This document shows, one piece after another, positions 19,605-27,090 of a stretch of DNA of 64,000 nucleotides. Made by a program: the position numbers and the translations under genes. Source of the DNA: Hankyongella sp964404985 (lineage in GTDB: Bacteria; Pseudomonadota; Alphaproteobacteria; Sphingomonadales; Sphingomonadaceae); the NCBI GenBank assembly GCA_964404985.1, contig CAYOMD010000007.1, forward strand, positions 1 to 64,000, read 5' to 3'. Under the pieces are notes generated by a model. The model made no database searches, was not told the DNA's origin, and saw only the letters and a list, made by a program, of their open reading frames with translations. Each line of letters starts with the position of its first letter. Within the stretch, counting starts at the first letter, position 1.

Positions 19605-19704
19605 GCGTCGCGCCGGACGCGCCAGCGACTAAAAAAACAAAGCGACGCAGATCATGCGCCGCCGCTCAGGACGCGCTTATTTCCAAACTGCCGTGAAAAG
19701 TCAA
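19605..19704 (-). promoter_or_regulatory. rplM promoter and leader with terminator-like hairpin
   Basis: On the minus strand, TTGACT (19704-19699) and AAATAA (19682-19677) are spaced 16 bases, predicting a transcript start near 19670. A bulged GC-rich hairpin (19666-19641, AGCGGCGGCGCA facing TGCGTCGCT) follows at once, then seven Ts (19637-19631), then the rplM start at 19591. The 3' arm GCGTCGC (19648-19642) can instead pair with GCGACGC (19611-19605), which would break the terminator. The hairpin could also simply end ctaA transcripts, whose stop is 44 bases upstream of it. Confidence 0.5.
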
Positions 19705-19710
19705 GCGATA

Positions 19711-20793
19711 TCAGCTCGTCAGAATTGCGGTGTCTGAATACCGCATCGAGGCTGCGGGATAGGCCCGGACCGCAGCGTGCGCCACCCAGAGCGCCGACGC
19801 CAGCAACAGCACGCCACCGGCCTGATGCGCCACCCCGAGCCATACTGGGACGCCGCTCAGCAGCGCGGCGATCCCGAGCACGACCTGCAGGCTTAGGGTT
19901 CCAGCCAGGGCGAGCCCTCGCATCCGGAGTCCGGCCCGCCAGGCCAGGGCACTTGCGTAAATCCCGACGGCAAACACGCCATACGCCAGACAGCGATGCA
20001 GGAATTGCACGGTCACCGGGTTTTCAACGAGGTTGAGCCAGAGCGGGGTGAGCGTCCAGAGACCATCCGGCGCAAAATGGTCCCCCATCAACGGCCAGGT
20101 GTTGAACGCATAGCCGGCATTCAGGCCGGCGACGAACGCCCCAAGACCGATCTGCAGCGGCAACAGCGCCAATGTGAACAGGCTGGCGGCTTTCAGACGT
20201 CTGCTCGCACTGCCCTGGCCGGGGCGCAGGTCAAGTGCCGTCCACAGCACCAGGCTGAAGATCAGCAGCGCCATCAGCAGGTGCACCGCAAGCCGATAGT
20301 GGCTGACATCTGTTCGCCCAACCAGGCCGGAGGCAACCATCCACCAGCCGATCGCGCCCTGCAGCCCGCCAAGCGCCAGCATGGCCCAGAAGCGCGGGAC
20401 AAGTGTTCTGGGCAACTGGCCGCGCCATAAAAACCAGAAGAATGGCAGAGCATAGACCATCCCGATCAGCCGCCCGAGCACCCGGTGCCCCCATTCCCAC
20501 CAGTAAATCTGCTGGAAATCGGCAAGCTGCATCCAGGCATGCTCCAGCCGGTATTCATCGGTCTGCTGGTAGAGGGCAAATTCGCGTTGCCAATCGTCCG
20601 GCGTCAGCGGCGGAATCGTGCCGCTGATCGGCGACCAGTGGGTGATGGACAGGCCGGATTCGGTCAGCCGGGTCGCGCCCCCGACCACAACCATGAGGAA
20701 GATCATCACGGCGACGCCCACCAGCCACCAGAAGACCGGTGCGCTGGTCGAAACCGGGGTTTGGCGCGTATCCAGGATAGGAGTCGAGTTCAT
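19711..20793 (-). CDS. ctaA: Heme A synthase (COX15/CtaA family)
   Basis: Membrane enzyme that oxidises heme O to heme A for cytochrome aa3 oxidase. The 360-residue product has eight hydrophobic helices and the heme-ligand signatures GGATRLTESGLSITHW, QQIYWWEWGHRVLGR, SHYRLAVHLLMAL, FLHRCLAYGVF and VAHQAGGVLLLA, each carrying a conserved His. The start at MNSTPILDTRQ avoids an implausible leader. It is the COX15 type found in alphaproteobacteria. The stop is within 10 bases of the promoter proposed for rplM. Confidence 0.95.
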   Translation of the reverse strand: MNSTPILDTRQTPVSTSAPVFWWLVGVAVMIFLMVVVGGATRLTESGLSITHWSPISGTIPPLTPDDWQREFALYQQTDEYRLEHAWMQLADFQQIYWWEWGHRVLGRLIGMVYALPFFWFLWRGQLPRTLVPRFWAMLALGGLQGAIGWWMVASGLVGRTDVSHYRLAVHLLMALLIFSLVLWTALDLRPGQGSASRRLKAASLFTLALLPLQIGLGAFVAGLNAGYAFNTWPLMGDHFAPDGLWTLTPLWLNLVENPVTVQFLHRCLAYGVFAVGIYASALAWRAGLRMRGLALAGTLSLQVVLGIAALLSGVPVWLGVAHQAGGVLLLASALWVAHAAVRAYPAASMRYSDTAILTS

Positions 20794-20902
20794 GCGGTAC
20801 AAGTAGACCAGGACCCAAGCCTTCGCCACTGCGACACGCACGCGCAAGCACCTGACCCAGAACTTGATGTCACGTTTTTGTGCCTGCGCTTGACATCCCG
20901 AC

Positions 20903-20936
20903 TTGAATTCGTGGGATGTTACACTATATCACACTC
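20903..20936 (+). promoter_or_regulatory. Candidate leaderless promoter with Zur-like operator
   Basis: TTGAAT (20903-20908) and TATATC (20925-20930) are 16 bases apart and point to a transcript start at or near the ATG at 20937. TGTTACACTATATCACA (20917-20933) is a partial palindrome (TGT...ACA ends) overlapping the -10, as expected for a Fur/Zur-type autorepressor. No ribosome site precedes the ATG. Confidence 0.4.
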
Positions 20937-21812
20937 ATGATCCGCAACATCAACTTGCCCCGTCCCCCTGCCGATCTCCTGGGAATCGGTCTATCCAGCC
21001 TCTGCGCCCTGCACTGTGCGCTCGGGCTGGCGGCGTCGCTCGCCCTGTCGGCGACCAGCCTGAGCGAGAGCCACCACAGCCTGCACATGCTTGTGCTCGG
21101 TCTGGCGGCCGGGCTGTCGTTTGTGGCGTTCATGCCACGCAAAGGGCAAACCCCGTCGCGCTGGCTGGCGCTGCTCGCGCTCGCAGGCTGCAGCCTGCTG
21201 CTTGGTGCCGTATTCGTCGGTCATGCCGACCGGTCGGAAATGCTGCTCTCGATCCTCGGCAGCCTCATCCTGTGCTGCGCTCATATTCTCAATCTGCGGC
21301 GCGCGCGCCTGAACCTTGCGACCAGCGTTGTTTTTGCGCGCCATCCTGCGCATAGTGCTCAGATGGCTCAGACAGATACAGCAGAATTGAACGCTGCACA
21401 GCGCCAGGCGCTCAACAACGCTGGCGAACAGTGGACCCCGCTGCGCGAGCAGGTGTTTCTGGCGCTGGCCGCACAATCCAAGCCCACAAGCGCCTATGAT
21501 ATTGCGGATTCGGTCTCGCAGGCTCTTGGCCGCCGGATCGCTCCCAATACCGTGTATCGCATGCTGGACCTGTTTGTGCAGGCGAACCTCGCCACACGCA
21601 TCGAAAGCCGGAACGCCTATCTCGCCAGCGCCCACCCCCAGCATCGCCACGACTGTATCTTCCTGGTCTGCGAGCAATGCGGCGAAACCCGGCACCTCGA
21701 CGACGATACCCTCACGGAGGTGCTCCGCACGCGCGCTGCCGCGCAAGGCTACACCGCCCTGAAGCCGGTGCTGGAGGTCAAGGGCCTCTGTGCGGCCTGC
21801 TCTGCGCCATGA
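20937..21812 (+). CDS. MerC-like membrane domain fused in frame to a Zur/Fur family repressor
   Basis: One uninterrupted 291-residue frame. Residues 1 to about 120 are a MerC-type membrane domain with four hydrophobic helices and the metal motif CALHC near residue 24. Residues about 143-291 are a Fur-family regulator with the winged helix TPLREQVFLALAAQSKPTSA and APNTVYRMLDLF, the metal region HPQHRHDCIFLVCEQCGE and a C-terminal CAAC. In relatives these are normally two overlapping genes. An internal ATG at 21364 could start a separate Zur, but it has no ribosome site. Zinc or another divalent metal is the probable signal. The stop overlaps the tag start (ATGA). Confidence 0.85.
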   Translation: MIRNINLPRPPADLLGIGLSSLCALHCALGLAASLALSATSLSESHHSLHMLVLGLAAGLSFVAFMPRKGQTPSRWLALLALAGCSLLLGAVFVGHADRSEMLLSILGSLILCCAHILNLRRARLNLATSVVFARHPAHSAQMAQTDTAELNAAQRQALNNAGEQWTPLREQVFLALAAQSKPTSAYDIADSVSQALGRRIAPNTVYRMLDLFVQANLATRIESRNAYLASAHPQHRHDCIFLVCEQCGETRHLDDDTLTEVLRTRAAAQGYTALKPVLEVKGLCAACSAP

Positions 21813-22438
21813 GCGATTGGCATGTGGACCACACGGGGACCCACCGCTGCTGGTGGCCGGGTGATGATGCGCTCTATCAGCACTATCATGACACCGAATG
21901 GGGCTACCCGGTCGCCGATGACCGCCGCCTGTTCGAGAAGATCTGCCTGGAGGGGTTCCAGTCCGGGCTTTCGTGGCTGACCATCCTGCGCAAACGTGAA
22001 AACTTCCGGGCGGCCTTTGCCGGCTTCGATCCGGAACGGGTCGCAGGCTTCGACGACGCGGACATCAGCCGCCTGCTTGGTGATGCCGGCATCGTCCGAC
22101 ACCGCGGCAAGATCGAGTCAACGATCAACAACGCGCGCCGCGCCCTTGCCTTGAGGGAGAAACACGGGTCGCTCGCCGCCTATTTCTGGCGCTTCGAGCC
22201 ACCATTGCACGAGCGCCCGCAGCATTTCACCCGGGCAGCCCTGAGCGCCATCCCGACGACACCGACCTCAACGGCTCTGAGCAAGGACCTCAAAGCGCTG
22301 GGCTGGACGTTCGTCGGGCCCACCACCTGCTATGCCTTCATGCAGGCGATGGGCATGGTCAACGACCATGTCGAGGGCTGCCATGCCCGTACCGCTGCAA
22401 CAGCTGCGCGGGCACATTTTGTGGTGCCAGCCCTTTAG
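21809..22438 (+). CDS. tag: DNA-3-methyladenine glycosylase I
   Basis: Excises 3-methyladenine from alkylated DNA. The 209-residue product has the Tag signature HRCWWPGDDALYQHYHDTEW, GFQSGLSWLTILRKRENF, the central GIVRHRGKIESTINNAR, and the zinc-binding C-terminus GMVNDHVEGCHAR; the zinc ligands are Cys and His at both ends. It is translationally coupled to the MerC-Zur gene upstream and so is probably under the same promoter, an unusual link between metal sensing and base repair. Its last four bases overlap the stop of acsA on the other strand. Confidence 0.93.
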   Translation: MSDWHVDHTGTHRCWWPGDDALYQHYHDTEWGYPVADDRRLFEKICLEGFQSGLSWLTILRKRENFRAAFAGFDPERVAGFDDADISRLLGDAGIVRHRGKIESTINNARRALALREKHGSLAAYFWRFEPPLHERPQHFTRAALSAIPTTPTSTALSKDLKALGWTFVGPTTCYAFMQAMGMVNDHVEGCHARTAATAARAHFVVPAL

Positions 22439-24375
22439 CCCCGAACCGCGCGCTCCGCGACCAGGCTGTCGACCACAGACGGGTCCGCCAGGGTCGAGGT
22501 GTCGCCCAGGCTGCTGATATCCCCTTCCGCGATCTTGCGCAGGATGCGCCGCATGATCTTGCCGCTGCGGGTCTTGGGAAGGCCCGGTGCGAACTGAATG
22601 ACATCCGGGGAGGCAATCGGCCCGATTTCGTGGCGCACCCACTGGACCAGTTCCTTGCGCAGGCCCTCATCGCCGGTCTCGCCGGAATTCAGCGTCACAT
22701 AGGCGTAGATGCCCTGCCCCTTGATCTCATGCGGCATGCCGACCACCGCAGCTTCCGCAACTTTGACATGGGAGACCAGCGCACTCTCGATTTCCGCCGT
22801 GCCCATGCGATGGCCGGAGACGTTGATCACGTCGTCGACCCGGCCGGTGATCCAGTAGTAGCCATCGGCATCCCGGCGGCAGCCGTCGCCGGTGAAATAC
22901 TTGCCCGGATAGGTCGTGAAGTAGGTCTGGAAGAAGCGATCGTGATCACCCCAGATCGTGCGCATCTGCCCCGGCCAGCTGTCCACCAGCACCAGATTGC
23001 CCTCGGTCGCCCCGTCCAGCACTGCACCGTTCGCATCGACGATCTGCGGCTGGATGCCGAAGAACGGCCGCGTCGCAGACCCCGGCTTGAGATCGGTCGC
23101 GCCCGGCAGCGGCGAGATCAGGATACCACCGGTTTCGGTCTGCCACCAGGTATCGACAATCTGGCAGCGCTCATCCCCCACAACCTTGTAATACCACTGC
23201 CAGGCCTCGGGGTTGATCGGCTCGCCGACCGAACCCAGGAGGCGCAGGCTGGCCCGCGAAGACTGCTTCACCCAGCTCTCGCCCTCGCGCATCAGCGCCC
23301 GGATCGCCGTCGGTGCGGTGTAGAGAATGTTCACCTTGTACTTGTCGACCACCTGCCAGAAGCGCCCGAAATCCGGGTAATTCGGAACCCCTTCGAACAT
23401 CACGCTGGTGGCACCGTTCGCGAGCGGCCCATACACAAGATAGCTGTGGCCGGTGACCCAGCCGACATCGGCGGTGCACCAGAACACTTCGCCAGGCTTG
23501 TAATCGAACACATAGTGGAAGGTGATGGCGCACCAGACGAGATAGCCGCCCGTGGTGTGCAGAACACCCTTGGGTTTGCCCGTTGACCCGGAGGTATAGA
23601 GGATGAACAACGGGTCTTCAGCGCCCATCGGCTCCGGCGGGCAATCACTGTCCACCGTCGCCTCAAGATCATGGACCCAGTGGTCGCGCCCGTCCTGCAT
23701 CGCGATTGCGCCGCCAGTGTGGCGCACGACAAGCACTTTTTCCACGCCGGGGCACCGCTGCAACGCCTCATCAACATTGGCCTTCAGCGGCACCTTGCGG
23801 CCGGCGCGGCGACCCTCATCCGCTGTCACCACAACGGTCGCATCGCTGTCCTGGATACGCCCGGCCAGACTGTCCGGCGAGAAGCCGCCGAAGACCACGC
23901 AGTGAATGGCACCGATACGGGTGCAGGCCAGCATGTACACGGCCGCCGCCGGGATCATCGGCAGATAGAGCACCACACGACAGCCCCGGTGTACCCCCAG
24001 TGATTTCAGCATGTTGGCCGCCTTGCAGACGCGTCCGTGCAAGTCCTTGTAGGTGATCGCCTCGCTTTCCGACGGGTCGTCGCCTTCCCAGAGTATGGCG
24101 ACCTGATCGCCCCGGGCCTCCAGATGCCGGTCCAGACAGTTGGCACTGACATTGACCTGACCGTCTTCAAACCAGGAGACGCCGAAATCCGTTTCCTGAA
24201 AGGAGGTTTTTTTCACCACCGTGAACGGCTTGATCCAGTCGACCCGTTGCGCTTCGCGCTGCCAGAATGCCTCCGGGTCGCGCACAGACTGCTCGTAGAG
24301 CCTGGCATAGGCCTCTGCATCCGTATGGGTGTGCGCGCGCGCTGTGGCGGATACGGGGACAACGGTCTCGGACAT
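22435..24375 (-). CDS. acsA: Acetyl-CoA synthetase
   Basis: Activates acetate to acetyl-CoA through acetyl-AMP. The 646-residue product starts MSETVVPVSATARAHTHTDA, with GGAGG 10 bases upstream. It shows WFEDGQVNVSANCLDRHLE, the phosphate loop YTSGSTGKPKGV, VTGHSYLVYGPLANGAT, DTWWQTETGG, and the C-terminal catalytic lysine in LPKTRSGKIMRRILR, the usual acetylation site. Length is typical. It is divergent from the MarR regulator at 24561, which may control it. Confidence 0.96.
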   Translation of the reverse strand: MSETVVPVSATARAHTHTDAEAYARLYEQSVRDPEAFWQREAQRVDWIKPFTVVKKTSFQETDFGVSWFEDGQVNVSANCLDRHLEARGDQVAILWEGDDPSESEAITYKDLHGRVCKAANMLKSLGVHRGCRVVLYLPMIPAAAVYMLACTRIGAIHCVVFGGFSPDSLAGRIQDSDATVVVTADEGRRAGRKVPLKANVDEALQRCPGVEKVLVVRHTGGAIAMQDGRDHWVHDLEATVDSDCPPEPMGAEDPLFILYTSGSTGKPKGVLHTTGGYLVWCAITFHYVFDYKPGEVFWCTADVGWVTGHSYLVYGPLANGATSVMFEGVPNYPDFGRFWQVVDKYKVNILYTAPTAIRALMREGESWVKQSSRASLRLLGSVGEPINPEAWQWYYKVVGDERCQIVDTWWQTETGGILISPLPGATDLKPGSATRPFFGIQPQIVDANGAVLDGATEGNLVLVDSWPGQMRTIWGDHDRFFQTYFTTYPGKYFTGDGCRRDADGYYWITGRVDDVINVSGHRMGTAEIESALVSHVKVAEAAVVGMPHEIKGQGIYAYVTLNSGETGDEGLRKELVQWVRHEIGPIASPDVIQFAPGLPKTRSGKIMRRILRKIAEGDISSLGDTSTLADPSVVDSLVAERAVRG

Positions 24376-24515
24376 GGTCTTTTCCTCCCAGATTGTTGGC
24401 GCGTTATAGCGATTTTTTATGCGCACGTGACCCACGACCAAGGTTGGGTATTCCATAGTCTGAGCACCCGGTATGGAGTTGATGGCAAGCGTTGCCTTCA
24501 GCCAGTAGCAACCCT

Positions 24516-24542
24516 ATGGATACAGTGCGTTATTGCATCCAT
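24516..24542. promoter_or_regulatory. Inverted repeat in the acsA-marR intergenic region, candidate MarR operator
   Basis: ATGGATACA and TGCATCCAT match at 8 of 9 positions as inverted arms around a 9-base spacer, 18 bases before the marR start. A second small palindrome, GGCAAGCGTTGCC, lies at 24484-24496. Position and symmetry fit autoregulation by the MarR protein; effect on acsA is inferred only. Confidence 0.5.
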
Positions 24543-24560
24543 CCCCCCGAAAGAATCCGC

Positions 24561-25031
24561 ATGACTGCGACACCGCCGACCGACAGCACAGAGCCGTTGC
24601 TGCTCAACCGGTTCATTCCCTTTCGGCTGTCGGTGCTGTCGAATCAGGTCAGTCGTGCCGTCGCGCGGATCTATGCGCGGCGCTTCCGCCTGAAGCTTCC
24701 GGAGTGGCGTGTCCTTGCGATCCTCGGTGTGCATCACGAACTGACAGCCTCGCAAATCTGCGAGATTACCGCGATGGACAAGGTGGCGATCTCCCGCGCC
24801 GTCACCCGGCTGATCGCGATGGGCAGAGTGACGTCCATCATCGACCCTGCGGATGCGCGCCGCGCCTTGCTGTCTTTGACGGCAGAGGGCATGGACATCT
24901 ATCAGCGTATTGTCCCGATGGCACGCGCAGTAGAGGCGCGCCTGCTTGAGCAGCTGACCGAGAGTGAGCGCGCGCTGCTTCACGACCTGTTCGACCGCCT
25001 GGGGGCCAGTGCCCAGGAGCTTGACCGCTAG
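24561..25031 (+). CDS. MarR family transcriptional regulator
   Basis: A 156-residue winged-helix regulator. The MarR pattern is clear: FIPFRLSVLSNQVSRAVARIY in helix 1, LPEWRVLAILGVHHELTASQICE in the entry helices, the recognition helix MDKVAISRAVTRLIAMGRV, the wing DPADARRALLSLTAEG, and a dimerising C-terminus. The ligand cannot be inferred. The gene is divergent from acsA, with an inverted repeat just before it. A repeat element follows its stop. Confidence 0.92.
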   Translation: MTATPPTDSTEPLLLNRFIPFRLSVLSNQVSRAVARIYARRFRLKLPEWRVLAILGVHHELTASQICEITAMDKVAISRAVTRLIAMGRVTSIIDPADARRALLSLTAEGMDIYQRIVPMARAVEARLLEQLTESERALLHDLFDRLGASAQELDR

Positions 25032-25042
25032 TGACAACACAA

Positions 25043-25147
25043 GTCGAGCAGTTTGAAAATCCGCTCACCCTGAGCATGACGAAGGGATGAGCGGCTCGTG
25101 GTTCTGTCCAAGCTCACCACGAGCGGATTATCAAACTGACCCAAGAC
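25043..25147. repeat. Dispersed inverted-repeat element, copy 2
   Basis: Same structure as 1518-1628. Left arm GTCGAGCAGTTTGAAAATCC faces a right arm GGATTATCAAACTGACCC, with CGCTCACCCTGAGC and AGCTCACCACGAGCG inside. It sits between the marR stop and the DUF465 stop. Confidence 0.8.
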
Positions 25148-25154
25148 GGCAAGT

Positions 25155-25361
25155 TTAGGCGATGATATCGGGCACCATCTGGTCCTGGATGTGGGCAATC
25201 TCGTCCCGAAGCGCCAGTTTGCGCCGTTTCATGCGCTGCATCTGAAGCTGGTCGTTCGTCCCTATCGATAGCAGGGCGTTGATGGCGACATCGAGATCGC
25301 GATGCTCCTCAATGAGGATGGAAAGCCGCGCCTGCAGTTCTTCCTGACTGGCCTTGCTCAC
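25155..25361 (-). CDS. DUF465 (YdcH-like) small protein
   Basis: A 68-residue helical protein of the YdcH/DUF465 type: LIEEHRDLDVAINALL in the first helix, then MQRMKRRKLALRDEIAHIQ in the second, forming a helical hairpin. Its function is unknown. The GTG start is chosen because GGGG lies five bases before it; a GTG six bases upstream is possible. A second DUF465 gene lies at 25736 on the other strand. Confidence 0.85.
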   Translation of the reverse strand: MSKASQEELQARLSILIEEHRDLDVAINALLSIGTNDQLQMQRMKRRKLALRDEIAHIQDQMVPDIIA

Positions 25362-25735
25362 CTGCACCCCACGACGTCACGACACGAGGTTGCTCAGCTA
25401 CCATAGTCGTGGCGGTGAGGGTAGAGCCTGCAAGGCCCTATGCCGCATCGTGGGCCACGCATGCACGAGCCCATGGGTAAGCCGAGTCGAACTGTTACCG
25501 AGGCGTTAATGCGCAGGATTAGTACATGTGACTGAAATTATAGACTAAAAGCACATGCCATCGATACGCCTCGGCATTCTATAAATCGACCTGAATTTCG
25601 TGTGAACCACTAACTGTAGAACTTGTCCGCAGACAGTTTTCACCCGTGTCGGGTTTTGACTGACAAGCGCTCCCATCTGTGATGGAGTTATCGACGCGGT
25701 TAAGCCGTAGGATGCAACGAAAGGAGCATGTCCCG
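25362..25735. other. Intergenic region between two divergent DUF465 genes
   Basis: About 370 bases with lower GC than the surroundings. It must carry the promoters of both DUF465 genes, but no convincing -35/-10 pair, hairpin or small gene was recognised apart from the AAGGAG ribosome site of the right-hand gene at 25721-25726. Confidence 0.5.
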
Positions 25736-25900
25736 ATGAGCATGAGCCAACATCTCAGCAACATGAGTGCCAAACACGCGCAACTGGAAAACCGGATACT
25801 GCGTGAGACTGTGCGCCCGGCACCGGACTGGCAATTGGTTCACCAGCTCAAAAAGGAAAAGTTGCGCCTCAAGGAAACCCTGGAGCGTATTACCCAGTAA
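25736..25900 (+). CDS. DUF465 (YdcH-like) small protein, second copy
   Basis: A 54-residue protein starting MSMSQHLSNMSAKHAQLENR, with the DUF465 landmarks LENRILRETVRPAPDW and LKKEKLRLKETLERI. AAGGAG nine bases upstream sets the start. Compared with the neighbour at 25155 it has the shorter, more basic version of the helical hairpin. Function unknown. Repeat elements follow directly. Confidence 0.85.
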   Translation: MSMSQHLSNMSAKHAQLENRILRETVRPAPDWQLVHQLKKEKLRLKETLERITQ

Positions 25901-25940
25901 TACCAAGCTGCATTGACAGAAACTCATGGAAACGTTGTTA

Positions 25941-26141
25941 CCCCGGCGAGAGCCGGGGTCCTGGAACGCGTCGTTTTCCAGTAACTTGAGACGGATGTGT
26001 TCCTGGAGCGTGATGACTTTAGATTGAACCGGGTCTCCCCTCCCGTCTACGGGAGGGGAGGTGCGAAGCACCGGGGTGGGCAAGCGCGTCTCTGGCACCC
26101 ACCCCAGCCTAGCGGCCACCCCTCCCTCAACGAGGGAGGGG
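25941..26141. repeat. Cluster of hairpin repeats between DUF465 and DUF1013 genes
   Basis: Three parts: a perfect CCCCGGC/GCCGGGG hairpin at 25941-25958; a CCCCTCCC/GGGAGGGG hairpin unit ending CCGGGGTGGG at 26035-26080; and an inverted copy starting CACCCACCCC and ending GAGGGAGGGG at 26096-26141. The motif TGATGACTTTAG lies between them near 26011. The remaining 375-base gap (25901-26275) has no gene. Confidence 0.8.
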
Positions 26142-26275
26142 AAATGAGTCTGTTTGATGTCAGCAGGCTCAAGATTGCGGCTGAAGTTTATCCTGTGCGA
26201 CGCGCGCCAATCGTCGTCGATGGCCGGAGCGATGGTATGCGTCACGATCCCTGCACACTGGTATAAGTCACCGCT

Positions 26276-26926
26276 CTATTCTTCCAGCGAACCCTCTGCC
26301 AGAGCGGCGGCCTCTGCCTCGGCCTGGCGGGTTGCGGCGCGCAACTTACGCAGCTCTTCCTCCAGCGCCGCGGTTTCGCGGTCAACAATGGCAGCGTCGG
26401 TGGCGGCAGCGCGATCCTTGTTCGCCTGACTGACCAAGGCATCCAGTTCGCGCTGGCTGCACAGGCCAAGGGCAACCGGGTCCTGCGGCTTGATGGCCTG
26501 AATATTCCAGTGGCTCTTGTCCCGGATGCCGGAGATCGTGTGCTTGGTCGTCCCGATCAGCTTGGAGATCTGGCTGTCCTTAAGTTCCGGATGGTAGCGC
26601 AGCAACCAGGCGATGGCATCCGGCTTGTCTTGCCGCCTGGAGACCGGCGTGTAGCGCGGCCCTTTGGTGCGCTTGGCCTGTTCTGGACCGGTGATCGCCA
26701 TCAACCGGGCCGCCGGGTTCTTCTGGCAGCGCTCGATATCCGCCTGCGACAGTTGTCCGGTGCGCACTGGATCGATGCCGACCATCTTGGTCTGGACCGT
26801 ATCATCGGCGATCGCCTGCACTTCCAGCAGGTGAAGGCCACAATAGTCCGCTATCTGCTGAAAGGTCAGGCCGGTATTCTCGACCAGCCAGACTGCGGTT
26901 GCAAACGGCATAAGAGGTTGCGACAT
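26276..26926 (-). CDS. DUF1013 family regulator
   Basis: A 216-residue protein confined to alphaproteobacteria. The N-terminus MSQPLMPFATAVWLVENTGL and FQQIADYCGLHLLEVQAIAD form a helix-turn-helix; a second one is KDSQISKLIGTTKHTISGIR. The acidic, alanine-rich C-terminus (EEELRKLRAATRQAEAEAAA) is a coiled coil. From memory, the Caulobacter member has been described as a cell-cycle transcription factor (TrcR); the role here is inferred from family membership. Its leader contains a promoter and a terminator-like hairpin (26964-27032). Confidence 0.9.
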   Translation of the reverse strand: MSQPLMPFATAVWLVENTGLTFQQIADYCGLHLLEVQAIADDTVQTKMVGIDPVRTGQLSQADIERCQKNPAARLMAITGPEQAKRTKGPRYTPVSRRQDKPDAIAWLLRYHPELKDSQISKLIGTTKHTISGIRDKSHWNIQAIKPQDPVALGLCSQRELDALVSQANKDRAAATDAAIVDRETAALEEELRKLRAATRQAEAEAAALAEGSLEE

Positions 26927-26963
26927 CCTGCGTCTCCTGTCCCGACAAAGCGGCTGCGGGCTG

Positions 26964-27032
26964 AAAAAAAATTAGCCGCCCAAAATGGGCGGCCGCTGGG
27001 CGCAGACTAGCCGCGAGCCGGTCCGGGTTCAA
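26964..27032 (-). promoter_or_regulatory. DUF1013 promoter and leader with intrinsic terminator hairpin
   Basis: On the minus strand, TTGAAC (27032-27027) and TAGTCT (27009-27004) are 17 bases apart, predicting a start near 26997. A perfect GCCGCCC/GGGCGGC hairpin (26993-26975) follows within about five bases and is succeeded by TAA and eight Ts (26971-26964). The DUF1013 start is only 38 bases further. GCGGCT of the 3' arm could pair with AGCCGC downstream, breaking the terminator. It may instead just end the DODA-like transcript, but the promoter lies before it. Confidence 0.55.
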
Positions 27033-27090
27033 GCCTCGATTGGGTCTTGCCTGGCAGCGTAACGGGTTCCCCGGCAAGCAGGCCCGGGCT

